Source: Candidatus Gracilibacteria bacterium
GTDB taxonomy: Bacteria > Patescibacteriota > Gracilibacteria > BD1-5 > UBA2023
Assembly (NCBI GenBank): GCA_028687475.1
Contig: JAQUAB010000001.1
Span: 248,001-312,000 of the forward strand
Length of the DNA: 64,000 nucleotides
Direction: 5' to 3'
The first letter of the stretch is position 1; each line of letters begins with the position of its first letter. A program made the translations under genes and the position numbers. Under the pieces are notes generated by a model that did not search any database, was not told the DNA's origin, and saw nothing but the letters and a program-made list of their open reading frames with translations. Positions 22,364 to 33,391 of the stretch are shown here, one piece after another.

Positions 22364-22375
22364 AGGTGATATTTT

Positions 22376-22684
22376 TTATGGCGTATTCTTCGATGTCTCT
22401 GTATTCATATATTGCCATGCGTCAACCTTCGTTCCATCCGTGAGTGTACAATATGCCATATCTACACCGCCGGAAGATTCGATAGAAACTGAACCTCATT
22501 TCGAGGTACAGAACTTCGTTGCTAGTGAATCAGACTGAGAAGTCGGATAAGTCACATCGGGAATTGACGCGCCAGATGGAGCTGTCGGCATCGGAGGATT
22601 CGCTGGTGGAACTTTCTGTGAGCCAAGCGTACAAGAAGCGAGGATGAAGAGAGTAGCAATTCCGAGGAGAATTCGTGTTTTCAT
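22376..22684 (-). CDS. DUF333-type lipoprotein
   Basis: 102 residues. The signal peptide MKTRILLGIATLFILASC ends in a lipobox (LAS-Cys). After a Pro/Ser-rich linker the domain reads ATKFCTSKGGSVSIESSGGV and CTLTDGTKVDAWQYMN, resembling DUF333, often annotated as putative hemolysin without proof. The central GG uses one TGA. It is followed by a terminator and looks like a single-gene unit. Confidence 0.75.
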
Positions 22685-22830
22685 AGGATGATGAAGTGAG
22701 AAAATAAAAATAGTTTTATTTGGAAAGATATACATCTACAAAAACAAAGTTCTTATAGAGAAAAAGTTTATTTTTGGAGCTCGTTCAGTATACTCGTCGA
22801 TATCCCAAAGTCAAAAAAGCTCCAAAATTT

Positions 22831-24657
22831 ATGAATATTCATCTCCAACACAATCCGAGTACCAACATAGCAGAAATCCTCAGGAAGAATCGAAATATCG
22901 ATGCCAATGATACTGCATTTTTTTCGCCGAAAATATCTGACCTTCATGACCCGTTTCTCATGCCAGACATGGAGAAGGCTGTAAACCGGATTCTCATCGC
23001 GCGAGAAAATCAAGAACGAATCGTGATTTTTGGAGACTATGATGTCGACGGAGTATCGAGTACTGCGATTCTTGTGAAGTTCCTGACAGAAATCGGATGT
23101 CTCGTCTCCTATCGTCTTCCCCACCGCGTTCATGATGGATATGGACTCAAGTCATATTTCTTCGATGAGCTGGCGCCTAAAAATGTGAAGCTCGTCATCA
23201 CAGTCGACTGTGGAACGCGCGATATCGAACCAATTCGTCATGCGAAATCGCTCGGAATCGACGTGATCGTGACCGACCACCATGCGGTTCCTGAAGAAAT
23301 CCCAACCGAAGTTGTCGCTATATTGAATCCGAAGCGAAAAGATAGCAATTATCCATTTCCGAATCTCGCTGGTGCTGGTGTGGCTTTCAAGCTTCTTCAT
23401 GGAATCCACCTCACCCTTAATCCCTCTCCTAAAAGAGAGGGAAATAATACCAATTCCCCTTCTCTGAAGGAGAAGGGGTCAGGGGATGAGGTGCTTGCTC
23501 GATACATCGATCTCGCAAGTCTCTGAACTGTCGCTGACTGTATGCCACTCATGTGAGAAAACCGGACTATCACAACTCTTGGACTGCGCCAGATGAAAAA
23601 CTCTGAATCTGCAGGACTCAGGAAATTCCTCGAAGGAAACGATAAAGTCGAAGGAAATGCTGATATTATCGGATTCCAAATCGGCCCGCGTATCAATGCG
23701 AGTGGAAGAATGGATACGCCGCTCACAGCACTTCGTTGGCTCCTCGCAAGTGAGGATCGGTGCGATGAATTCCTCGAAGAGATCGAAGAACTCAATAGTC
23801 GTCGTCAAGAAGTCGTGAAACAATTCTCAGAAAAAGCACTCATGGAAGCGAATCCTGATGATGCGATTTTGTTTTTTGTAGATGAAAAACTGGAACACTG
23901 ACTCATAGGACTGGTTGCTGGAAAACTCACCGAAGCCTACGATCGACCATCTATCGTACTTTGCTCACAGCATGAAGGAAAAAGTGAAGAAACGAAAAAA
24001 CGGGAATACGAAAGTGAAATGCAAAATGCAAAATGCAAAATTCAAAATCATAGTATTAGCAATCTTGAATCTTGAATCTTGTCCACAGGATACTCTTCGA
24101 TAAATCTTGAATCCGCCACTTTAGTAGCGAGCTGTCGTTCCCCAGAATGGTGCAATCTCGTCGAATTGCTCGATGAATGCAAGGATTTCTTCGTCAGATA
24201 TGGAGGACATCGTCAGGCAGCAGGATTCACCATCGAAGCATCGAAATTCACCGATTTCCAAAAAGCCATCAATGAAGCATTCGCGAAACGGTACAATCTC
24301 GCAGAAATCCCAGAAAAAACACTTAAAATCGAAAGCATCCTCGATCCCCGGCTTGCGAATCTTGCTACCCTCAGAATCATCGATACTTTCAAACCATTCG
24401 GCATCGGGAATCCGAAACCGCTCTGGATGCTCGAAAACGTGACTATCACCGAACAACGAACACTCGGCGCAGAGGGAAAACATATTTCTCTCCGAATCGC
24501 CGAAAATCCAGATATCAAATTCATCCTCTGGAATGCGGAAGACAAGAAATCAGCACTCATGGTTGGAAATATCGTCTCGCTCGTCATCGAACTCGAAGAA
24601 AATATCTGGAATGGAAAATCGAGTGTACAAGGGATGATACGGGAGGTGGCTAGCTAA
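22831..24657 (+). CDS. recJ: Single-stranded-DNA exonuclease RecJ
   Basis: 5'-3' exonuclease for mismatch repair and recombination. DHH motif IFGDYDVDGVSSTAILVKFL, VITVDCGTRD, VIVTDHHAVPEE and NLAGAGVAFKLLHG; DHHA1 part with RYGGHRQAAGFTIEA and the C-terminal GIGNPKPLW OB fold. Two repeats are translated inside: residues about 193-221 (87-nt cruciform, 23407-23493), just before DLASLGTVADCMPLM, and about 396-417 (24018-24083), just before the DHHA1 SCRSPEW segment. Four TGA codons are read as Gly. An in-frame TTG at 22774 is an alternative start. It ends at TAA 24657, overlapping the convergent gene by 4 nt. Confidence 0.93.
23407..23493. repeat. 87-nt cruciform repeat in recJ
   Basis: The outer arms cacctcaccc and ggatgaggtg pair with one mismatch and enclose two hairpins (ccctctcct/agagaggga and ccccttctc/gagaagggg). 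Same length and architecture as 6920-7006, but read in another codon phase. Confidence 0.88.
24018..24083. repeat. aatgcaa/cttgaat repeat in recJ
   Basis: Three aatgcaa units, an ttcaaaat unit and three cttgaat units surround a short unique spacer. It forms an imperfect inverted repeat (caaaattcaaaat against atcttgaatcttg). Translated in frame, with one TGA. Confidence 0.8.
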
Positions 24658-26702
24658 TCTATATACAACTTCCCATCCGCCACATACGGTTTTCCATCAT
24701 TGAAAATGATAGGATTGATATCGATTTCTCGGATTTCTGGATGCTCGAAGAAGAGTCGAGAAAGATTCTCGAGGAGTACAATAAGGCCATCTATATCAGC
24801 GAGTTGCTGTCCACGATATCCTGTCATGAGCGGATACGAGCGAAGTGATGCGAGAATATCAGCAATCTCTTCTCGAGTCCACTGTCCGATATGCAGTCTG
24901 GTATCATCGAGAATCGTGAGAAATATTCCCCCTGCCCCGACGATGAATGTCTCACCAAAATTCGCGTCGCGTTTCGCACCGAAAAAGAGTTCGAGTTTTG
25001 GTGACGGAGTGAGGAATTTCCCTATTGCTACTCATTCCATTTCCCCATTTTTGCAGTATATTTCTCCATTTTTCTGGAGCGTCTCATAGACAGTAGTCAC
25101 TTCTTCTCGAGATGAAACTGGACCAACAATTCCACCGATTTCCGTCTTGTGGATGATACGTTTTCCTGCCATTTTCATCACGAACGGTCAGGTGTTTTTT
25201 GTTGTATGGTCTAGGATTTCTTCGAGTGTTGTATATTCTCGCGTGTTCGTCGATGCGATACTATAAGACTGGAAGAGTTCTTCCGTCTGATTCTGATCGA
25301 GAAGGAGAGATTCTTTCTTTTCTCCGTGTGGAATAGTGGCGATTTCTGACGGTTGCTTCTGATTCACGCTCCTCTGATTCGCAAGCTTCGCATAGCTTCC
25401 GATGAGTGACTCCGTACTGAGTGTGACGAATATTCCCGCCTGAGCGAATTTCTCGCGCGCACGAAGAATCGTCTCCCCACCAATAAGCCCGATGAAAATA
25501 TGATACGAAGGATTTTCTCTCGAGAATTCTACGATTTTTTCTGCAATGGCATCGATATCTGTCGTCGCCTGCACCGTGAAGAGAAAAAGAATATCGGCAC
25601 TGGGACGAACCATCACGATATTCGTAAGTATCTGTGCAACACGTTCACTATCCGCATCGCCGATGATATCGATCGGATTTTTCGTACTCATCATCGTCGG
25701 CATATTGACGCGAAGTTTCACATCTTCATCTGGCGTGATAGTTGCCAATTCGAGATGATGGAATTCTGACTGATCTGTCGCGAGCACACCTGGTCATCCT
25801 GCATTCGTGATGATATACGGATTCCCGACGATGTCGCGACGAGCCGCACGAGAGAATATTTGAAGCAAATCGAAAAACTCTGCAAGCGAGTATGTGAGCA
25901 TCGCACCTCATTCGCGAATCGCTGCCTCATACATAACTCGGTCGCCAGAAAGCGAACCTGTATGCGAAGCAGTTGCTTTCTTCCCATGATCAGAAACACC
26001 ACCGATCATGACAATGACTGGTTTTTTTGGAGTGACTTTTTTGAGCATTTCGAGAAAAACTTTTCCACGAGCAATGCTCTCGAGATACACGGCAATCACC
26101 TCAGTATGAGTATCATCAGCAAGCTCTTCGAGAATATCCGATTCATCGATATCTGCCTTGTTCCCGAGTGAGAAAAACGCGGAAAATCCAAGACGACGCT
26201 CAGAAAGCACATCGGTAATCGCAACCGCCATGGCACCCGACTGGGAAATAATCCCGATATTTCCCGACTCGAAAAAATTCCCACCAAAAGAGAGATTGAG
26301 TCATTTCGCAGTATCGCCATATCCGAGACAATTCGGCCCGAGGATTCGAATTCCATATTTTAGAGCGATTTCTTGGAGTCGTTTTTCTCACTCCTTATTT
26401 CCTACTTCCTTGAATCCTGCAGTGATGATGATTGCTTTCTGGATACCGAACGCACCTGCCTCTTCGAGTGAGTCATAGATAAAAGCCTCTGGAATCGCGA
26501 AAATGGCAATATCTGGAACTTCAGGAAGCGCCGAGATATTCGGGAAAAAATCTTTCCCATACGCATTTCCTCATCGCGGATTGACTCCGTATACGCGACC
26601 GGAGAAATCCTGATTCTTCGCAAGAAGGATGTTCCCGATTTTTCGAGTATCTTCGGATGCACCGATGACGACGACACTTTCGATTTTTTTGAATCCAATC
26701 AT
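24654..26702 (-). CDS. Acetyl-CoA synthetase (ADP-forming), fused subunits
   Basis: Nucleoside-diphosphate-forming acyl-CoA synthetase, making ATP from acetyl- or other acyl-CoA in fermentation. The N-terminal CoA-binding domain starts VVVIGASEDTRKIGNILLAK and ends near LGPNCLGYGDTA. The ligase domain has ISQSGAMAVAITD and the phospho-His region ATASHTGSLSGD near residue 245. A C-terminal ATP-grasp domain starts near residue 470 with VMKMAGKRIIHKTEIGGIVG and ends EIDINPIIFNDGK. TGA codons at conserved Gly positions (VNPRGNAYG, ITAGFKEVG nearby). 682 residues is a normal length for the fused form. TAG stop 24654 overlaps recJ. Confidence 0.9.
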
Positions 26703-26719
26703 AAGAATTTTGTTATTGG

Positions 26720-27841
26720 TTATTTTTGTTTTTTCGGAATAGATGGAACTTCGACGAAACGATAGAGCAAAAACGCTGCGAGATATGAGAACGCTATTGT
26801 CATCATCACGAACGCTCCCCACTCTTGGACAGAGAGCGGATTTCGAAATACAAACGCAAGCAAAAATGCAATGATAACTCCATGAATCAGATAGAGACTA
26901 TAGGATATTTTCGCCGTGAAGAGAGCGAAGCGATTATCGAGCCAAGTTCCGATATATCGAGTGAATGGCAATATGCTACATCCGAGTGCGATGAGAATCT
27001 GAATCCATGGGAAATAGTACGGTCACTTCGGATAAGAATACGCGAAATCATCCCAGACATCGCGAATGAACCAGATGAAGACAGAAAAAACAATACCGAT
27101 AATTATTACTCCAATATCGAAAAACACGTGAGGTTGTACTTTTCGCTTCTGCAAAGTGTAAACAATACCGGAAGCAATAATCCCGAACAAGAAGTGGAGA
27201 AAAAAGAGAAACGGATTGTAAAGTGGAAACCAGTAATTCGCTGGAAACTGACTCGTCTGATGCCATGGAAGCGATATCCAGAGTTCATGAAGAGCGAATG
27301 TCGCGAGAATGACCGTGAGAAAATACGGAATCATATATCTCCGACCGACACGAAAAAGTCCCATCATCACGAGCGAAGTCAGGATCCAACCGAGCATATC
27401 GAACGACACGAACCAGAGTGGACCATTCAGAATCACTGGAAAAAGTGTATCTGGATTCATCCATGTCGTGAAGGAAAATCCTGCGAGAATCGCCGACATA
27501 TTGAGAGAATTTGTATTCCCAATCAGTACCGTTGCGATGATACTCAGAACAAGCGCTACATAATATGCGGGTGCGATGCGGAAGAATCGATCCTTCAGTG
27601 ACGACCAGAAATCTGGTATTTTCTCGGGAGTATCGAGTACCTTCCAGTAGGATAGAGCTCGGAAAAACCCAGAGAGAAAAAAGAAAACACTCACGACGAG
27701 CGAGAGTCGAGCAATGAAATTGTGTCCAGCCAATACTGAGACTGAAAGTCAGTCTGTCGGAAGTTGTTGATTCAAGTGATAGACCACCACGATGATGGCC
27801 GCAAGAGCTCGGAGTCCATTCATTCCAGAAAGGAGATTCAT
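26720..27841 (-). CDS. Acyltransferase 3 family membrane protein
   Basis: Integral membrane O-acyltransferase (OatA/WecH type), acetylating glycan or peptidoglycan. N-terminal MNGLRALAAIIVVVYHLNQQ carries the conserved R-A..H signature; VFFFLSGFF and DRFFRIAPAYYVALVLSIIA follow. About ten hydrophobic segments, ending with SYLAAFLLYRFVEVPSI, where RFVE is typical. The TGA in PTDGLSVSV is read as Gly. 373 residues, ending TAA 26720, 18 nt upstream of the synthetase start. Confidence 0.88.
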
Positions 27842-28024
27842 GAGAAGAAGGAAAAAGTAATAACTACCTTGAGTATATCGGAAAGTCCGAAAAAATGGAA
27901 ATTCTTTCGCGATATTTTGCGATGATTACACACTTTCATTATTGCTTTTTCATACGAAGCAGTATAATTCAACGAGTTTTTTCCTGAACAAGACAGCAAG
28001 GTATTCTGAAGGAATTTCGAAAAT

Positions 28025-28795
28025 ATGCAAAAATACCCACTCTTCTCATTCCAATGACTCAAGCATCTCATTTTCGCTGTTAGTTTTCTCTTTGCGATAC
28101 AGCTTATTGATTACGGATATTTTACCTTTCTCCATCCATGACTCAAGTTCCCAGATTATTTTCCTATCATGCTCCTTTCCATATTTCTCGGTTGGAAATA
28201 TGTCATCAGGAGACCATTCTCAGAACTCATAGGCATAGGAATCACAGACAAAAAGCTATTGCTTCAAGAATTCTTCCGCGGAGGACTCTATGGATTACTT
28301 CTTGTTTTTATTGTTGTGTGAATTGGGGTCGTTTTTCATTCGATACCGTATGCATTCAATCCTGAATTCTGAAAGAATATTTTATTCATGATTCTGGGAT
28401 ATCTCTTCTTCATCCCACTTTCTGCATTCTATGAAGAATTGCACTATCGATGACTCTATATCAGTCTCTTCGATGGAAAATATGCCCGATTGATAGCGAT
28501 ACTCATCTCAGCAATCATCTTCTCATACGTACATATCCAGCTTCAGGATAACTATACGATATATTATCTGATCAATATGTTTCTGTTTGCATTGATTTTA
28601 TCACTGCTTCGATTACGATACCAGAATATTATCTTTCTCGTCGGAGTACATGCTGCTTGGAATTTTTTCCTCATTCTTCTATCTCCTCTCTTCGGTGCTG
28701 AATCAGAGAGATATGCAGAGTTCACTCTCACAACTACTTTTGTATTGGTATGCACTCTCTTAGTGGAACTCTATTTATCTATCAGGAAGAAATAA
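28025..28795 (+). CDS. CPBP-family intramembrane metalloprotease
   Basis: Membrane protein of 256 residues with the CAAX/Abi protease motifs in order: AFYEELHYRG (EExxxR, last Gly by TGA), IFSYVH and GVHAAWNF. Family members cleave prenylated or bacteriocin-related substrates or give immunity. Six TGA codons precede or lie in the core. Begins MQKYPLFSFQGLKHLIFAVS at 28025. Stands alone, divergent from the acyltransferase gene. Confidence 0.87.
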
Positions 28796-28950
28796 TTCTG
28801 AGTATATAGATACTGGTTCCCCCCAACAAGCCATAGATGAACTTGCAAAAGGGAAAATGATGGAGAAGGTGTTGAGAAGTTAAAAAGTCTTGAAAAACAT
28901 AAGAAAAAGGTACAATAGAAATCTATATATTTTTATAATTTTTATTTACT

Positions 28951-29148
28951 ATGGAGTGAACAAATATTCTAAAACCCTTTTTTATAACAAGTATATTAAA
29001 TATTATTGTAACTTTTACTAGTTACAATATTTGGTGATTTGAGATAGCATTATTAATTACACTTATTTTATCAACAGGATTTATTATTATGGGAATTACA
29101 TGACTTGAAAATACAATAGCTCAAACTCATAATAAGAATCACAAATAA
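28951..29148 (+). CDS. Small membrane protein (65 aa)
   Basis: A 65-residue frame with three TGA codons and two hydrophobic stretches, ILKPFFITSILNIIVTFTSY and FEIALLITLILSTGFIIMGI. It is followed after 2 nt by the next ATG, so the pair is likely co-transcribed. No family recognised. The region 28800-30000 is more AT-rich than its surroundings, suggesting acquired DNA. Confidence 0.55.
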
Positions 29149-29150
29149 TA

Positions 29151-29963
29151 ATGTCTGATGATACACCTACTCATATTCTTTTCGATGAAATCAACTGAAA
29201 TATAATTTTATCACCAAATCTTACACCAATATTTGAATTTTTAATGAATATAGAAAAAGATATTGAATTTTTATTAAAGCAGGAAGAGCGTATCAGTATT
29301 ATAAAAGATGAGCTAAATAAACTACTTAACTATACTAGAACTATTGCAAAAAAGGCTGAAGATAGTGGAATCAATCTACCTTCTCCAAAAGAGATTGATT
29401 TTGATTTACTCATAAGTCAATTTGAGTACAGAAAGCCCGCTATAGTATGAGAAATGCTAAGTTTATTTGCATTTCTTGAAACTATATATTGTCTACATAT
29501 CGCATATAACTTGGAACTAGGTAGTAAGGAAGAACTCTTAGAACATACATTGAATACAAAAGAAAAAGAAAAGTTTATTGCGAAATTTTTACTCTCAACT
29601 GAAAATTGATACTTTAAGAAAAATAGTAAATTTCTCTGAAAAATTACACCGAAAAAGATGCGAAATTTTAGAAACTATTTAGTACATTTTTATTCTGTTT
29701 CTGAATGAATAGGAATAGTTCATAGAAATAATGCAAAGAGTGCAAGAAAAATCGAAGACAAGCTAAAATGAAGTCTTACTGTATTTATTTCTTCTCTTGA
29801 TCTACAATCTTTATTAATTGAAGCCGTAAAAATACTGCTTAGAAATTGGAGTAAAGATTATTTAACTGATAGTAAGCTATTTAAAAAAAGGATTTACTTT
29901 GTCTCTAAAATTGTAGAAGAGAATGCATGAAAACAAATAATGGATAATCAAATAAACTTATAA
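29151..29963 (+). CDS. Hypothetical protein (270 aa), AT-rich
   Basis: Soluble, charged and mainly helical by eye. It begins MSDDTPTHILFDEINGNIIL and has FLMNIEKDIEFLLKQEERIS (coiled-coil-like), RNFRNYLVHFYSV and GSLTVFISSLDLQS. Five or more TGA codons. The RNYLVHFYS segment recalls HEPN-type RNase motifs (R-x4-6-H), but this is only a hint. Ends TAA 29961, two bases before the MFS start. Confidence 0.6.
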
Positions 29964-29964
29964 A

Positions 29965-31269
29965 ATGCATAACTCTCGCCTCTTCCCCCACATCCTCATC
30001 AACACCGCAATCGCTGGATTCACGAATATGCTGATCTGGTTTGCGATTACTTTCTGGCTCTATCTCGAGACACACTCGGTCTTCATTACAGGGATGCTTG
30101 GAGGGATATATCTAGTCCTCAATCTCTTCGGAGGTATCTGGTTCGGATCTCTCGTCGATCATCATCGCAAGAAGCCGATTATGCTCGTATCATCAGTCAC
30201 TTCCCTCCTTTTCTATTCACTCGCATTCGGTATGCTCGCATATTTTCCTGAATCTGCATGGACTGATATGTGGAATCCTTGGCTGTGGCTCTTCATCTTC
30301 GTGACGATGCTCGGAGTGGTGGTGGGTAATATCCGTATGATAGCACTCTCGACTCTCGTGACCATCCTCATTCCAGAAGAGTGACGAGACAAGGCAAATG
30401 GGCAGATTGGAGCAGTGAATGGACTCGTATTCACGGTAGTATCGGTTTTCTCGGGACTGATTATCGGACGACTTGGGATGGATTGGGCAGTAGGCATTAG
30501 TATGACAGTGACACTCCTCGTGATACTCCATCTTCTCTCACTCTCATTTCCTCCTGAGTCATACCTCGATGATCGACATGAAGATGATAAGAAGATCGAT
30601 CTGATAGGAACAATACGGATTATCGCAGGAATTTCTGGACTTTTTGCGATGATATTCTTTGCGATGTTCAACAACTTTCTCGGAGGAGTATTCATGTCAC
30701 TGATGGACGCATACGGACTTTCTCTCGTATCGGTAGAAATCTGGGGAACGGTTCTTGCGATTACAAGTATCGGATTCATCGCCTGAGGAATGATCGTCGG
30801 AAAATACGGACTCGGAAGAAATCCCGTCAAAACCCTTCTCTTCGTCAACGCCATTATGTGGACTATCTGCATACTTTTCCCTGTTGTATCTTCTATCTGG
30901 CTCGTTGGAATCGGATTTTTCGGATTCATGATGCTCGGCCCTATCGCAGAATCTTCAGAACAAACTATTATGCAAAAGGTGGTTCCTCTCGAACGCCAGT
31001 GAAGAGTCTTTGGATTTGGACAATCGATGGAAAATATTGCTTCTCCTCTTACTGCATTTTTTGTTGGACCGCTCACACAATTCCTCGTGATTCCTTGGCT
31101 TGCCAGTCCTGTCGGAGATGAGATATTCGGTGGATGGTGGGGTACAACTCCCGATCGAGCAATGGCTCTTGTATTCGTTCTTGCAGGACTCGTTGGGCTC
31201 ATTGTCACGATGATTGCATTTGGTACAAAAAGTTACAAAAACCTCTCGGAAACATTCGTGAAGTGATAA
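29965..31269 (+). CDS. MFS transporter
   Basis: Major facilitator superfamily protein, 434 residues, 12 hydrophobic segments. The loop 2-3 signature reads WFGSLVDHHRKKPIMLVSS near residues 58-76, and the MFS repeat in the second half has GMIVGKYGLGRNP. Resembles drug- or macrolide-efflux-type MFS proteins; substrate unknown. Three internal TGA codons are read as Gly and a fourth precedes the TAA stop (VKG-stop). It lies upstream of the cytochrome bd operon and could export or import a tetrapyrrole, but that is a guess from position only. Confidence 0.82.
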
Positions 31270-31372
31270 AAGAAACAGATGGGTAAAGTATTTCTTTGTA
31301 TACATTTTTAGTACAAAAATTTGCTTTTGAAAAAAATCCTTTATACTGGTAGCAGTACATAAAAAAGCATTC

Positions 31373-31588
31373 ATGTCCTTTCTTCGCTCTGTTTTCTTCT
31401 TCTACTACAATGGACTCAGAAACATGACCATCTTCGGAAGGAATTTGTGGAAGCTCGTGATTGTGAAGGTGATATTCCTCGTGATTATCGCCAATTTTTT
31501 GTTTCCTGATATTCTCAATGAACAATTCGATAATGACACAGATCGAGCAAATCATGTAGCTGAGAATCTTCTCAATCTCGGGAAGTAG
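31373..31588 (+). CDS. DUF4492 small protein linked to cytochrome bd
   Basis: 71 residues with one transmembrane helix: [20 protein letters not shown] followed by [16 protein letters not shown]. This matches DUF4492, a small protein found directly upstream of cydA in Bacteroidetes and Campylobacterota. It probably assists or forms part of the bd oxidase. Here it precedes cydA by 41 nt. No TGA codons. Confidence 0.85.
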   Translation: MSFLRSVFFFYYNGLRNMTIFGRNLWKLVIVKVIFLVIIANFLFPDILNEQFDNDTDRANHVAENLLNLGK

Positions 31589-31629
31589 CACCAAAATGTT
31601 TTTATTTCTTTTTTCTAACCTTTTTCCCT

Positions 31630-33348
31630 ATGTTCGAATTCTTGAGTCTCGTCGACTGGTCTCGTGCGCAATTCGCACTGACCGCTGGATTCCATTGGAT
31701 TTTTGTTCCGTTCACGCTCGGTATTACGTATATCATCGCCACTATGGAGACGATATATTTCGTCACTGGAAGTGAGATGTGGAAAAAAATCACTCAGTTC
31801 TGGACAAAAATTTTTGCCGTCAACTTCGCTGTCGGAGTTGCAACGGGAATCATCCTTGAGTTCGAATTTGGAACGAACTGGTCGAACTATTCTTGGTTCG
31901 TCTGAGATATATTTGGTGCACCACTCGTGATCGAAGGACTCGCTGCCTTCTTCCTCGAGACCACATTTCTCGCAGTGATGCTCCTCGGATGGGATAAAGT
32001 GAGTAAGAGATTCCATCTCGCATCTGCATGGATTGTTGCTTTCGGTGGATCATTCTCAGCCGTATGGATTCTCATCGCGAATGGTTGGATGCAGCATCCA
32101 ACAGGAATGGTATTCAATCCTGACACGCTCCGAAATGAGATGATCAATATGTGGGGGGTAGTATCCAACCCTGTTGCACTCACGAAGCTTTTCCATGCCC
32201 TTTCTTCTGCCATCACTCTCTCAAGTGTCGTTGTCATTGGTATTAGTTCATGGTATCTCCTCAAGGGAAGAGAAAAAGAGTTCGCATACAAAACAATTGC
32301 TCTTGTTTCGATTTTTGGAGCTGTCGCTTCTATCATGAATATTATCGCTGGTGATCTCGCTGGAAAGGATATGGCAAAATACCAGCCAATGAAAGTGGCA
32401 GCTGTGGAAGGTCTCTATGAATGAGGAACTCATGCGGGATTTGCTCCATTTGCATTCTTCGGTGAACAGAAAGCCGACGGAACTCGCGATGTTCTCTGGG
32501 AAATGAAATTTCCTGGAGTTCTCTCTTGGCTTCTTTTTGGTGACACTAATGCCTATGTTCCTGGTATCAAAAATCTCCTAGAATGAGATCCTGCACATGG
32601 AATCGTCTCAGCTCCAGAGCGTATCCGCAATGGAAAAATCGCTATCGAAGCACTCAAACAGTATAAAGAATATAGCAAAAATGGAGATACTATCAGCGCA
32701 CAAATAGCACTCAATGAATACAAGAAATATGAGAAAGATTTCGGATATGGCTATTTCGATGAGAATAATCTCGGGGAACTCGTACCAAATGTTCCATTCC
32801 TCTTCTGGTCGTTCCGTTATATGGTCGGGCTCGGATTCTTCATTGCCCTCTTCTTCCCTCTCATGTGGTGGCTTGCACACAAGAGAACGCTTGAGAAATA
32901 TCGTTTCCTTCTTCTTTTTGCGATTATTCTTATTCCATTCGTCTATATCTCTTCTGAACTCGGCTGGGCTGTCGCAGAAGTCGGACGTCAACCATGGATT
33001 GTCTATGAAGTTCTCCCTACCAAGGCAGCCATATCTGCAACAAGCACGACGAATGTTGCACTTATATTTATCGGATTCTTCCTCATATTCACAACACTCT
33101 TCATTGCTGCATTCCGCATTGCTCTGAATCAGATAAAAGTTGGACCAAAAATCGCAGAAAAAGCAACAAAAGATGACAATGAAGATGAAGATGAAACAGC
33201 TCAAAAAGAATCTATTCAACCTGCTCCAGCCAAAAGAAAAGCTCCAGTCAAAAAACCTGTTCCAAGAAAGCCAGCAGTAAAAAAAGTCGAGGAAACAACA
33301 GAAAAACCAGCTCCAAGAAAAAGAGCACCGAAGAAACAAGCAGAATAA
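31630..33348 (+). CDS. cydA: Cytochrome bd ubiquinol oxidase subunit I
   Basis: Quinol-oxidising, heme-carrying subunit of bd oxidase, reducing O2 to water. His in [14 protein letters not shown] near residue 22 (heme b595 ligand region), EFEFGTNW, His in [10 protein letters not shown] near 190 (b558 ligand), Q-loop start [17 protein letters not shown] near 255, Met in [10 protein letters not shown] (b558 ligand) and [13 protein letters not shown]. Three TGA codons, at Gly positions (WFVGDIFG, LYEGGTH, LLEGDPAH). An unusual ~60-residue Lys/Pro/Ala/Glu-rich C-terminal tail, probably cytoplasmic, is not part of the catalytic core. The leader before the ATG is pyrimidine-rich. Confidence 0.95.
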
Positions 33349-33391
33349 TCATGATTCCTTTCTTTTCATATAATTCCTAATTTTCTTCACT

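Noticed and set aside
28840-28920. Short frame around aagccatagatgaacttgca
   Set aside because: Only about 25 codons, no start or family features; treated as intergenic.
30213-31208. 331-codon minus-strand frame
   Set aside because: Antisense to the MFS transporter; Ser/Thr/Pro/Ile-rich shadow.
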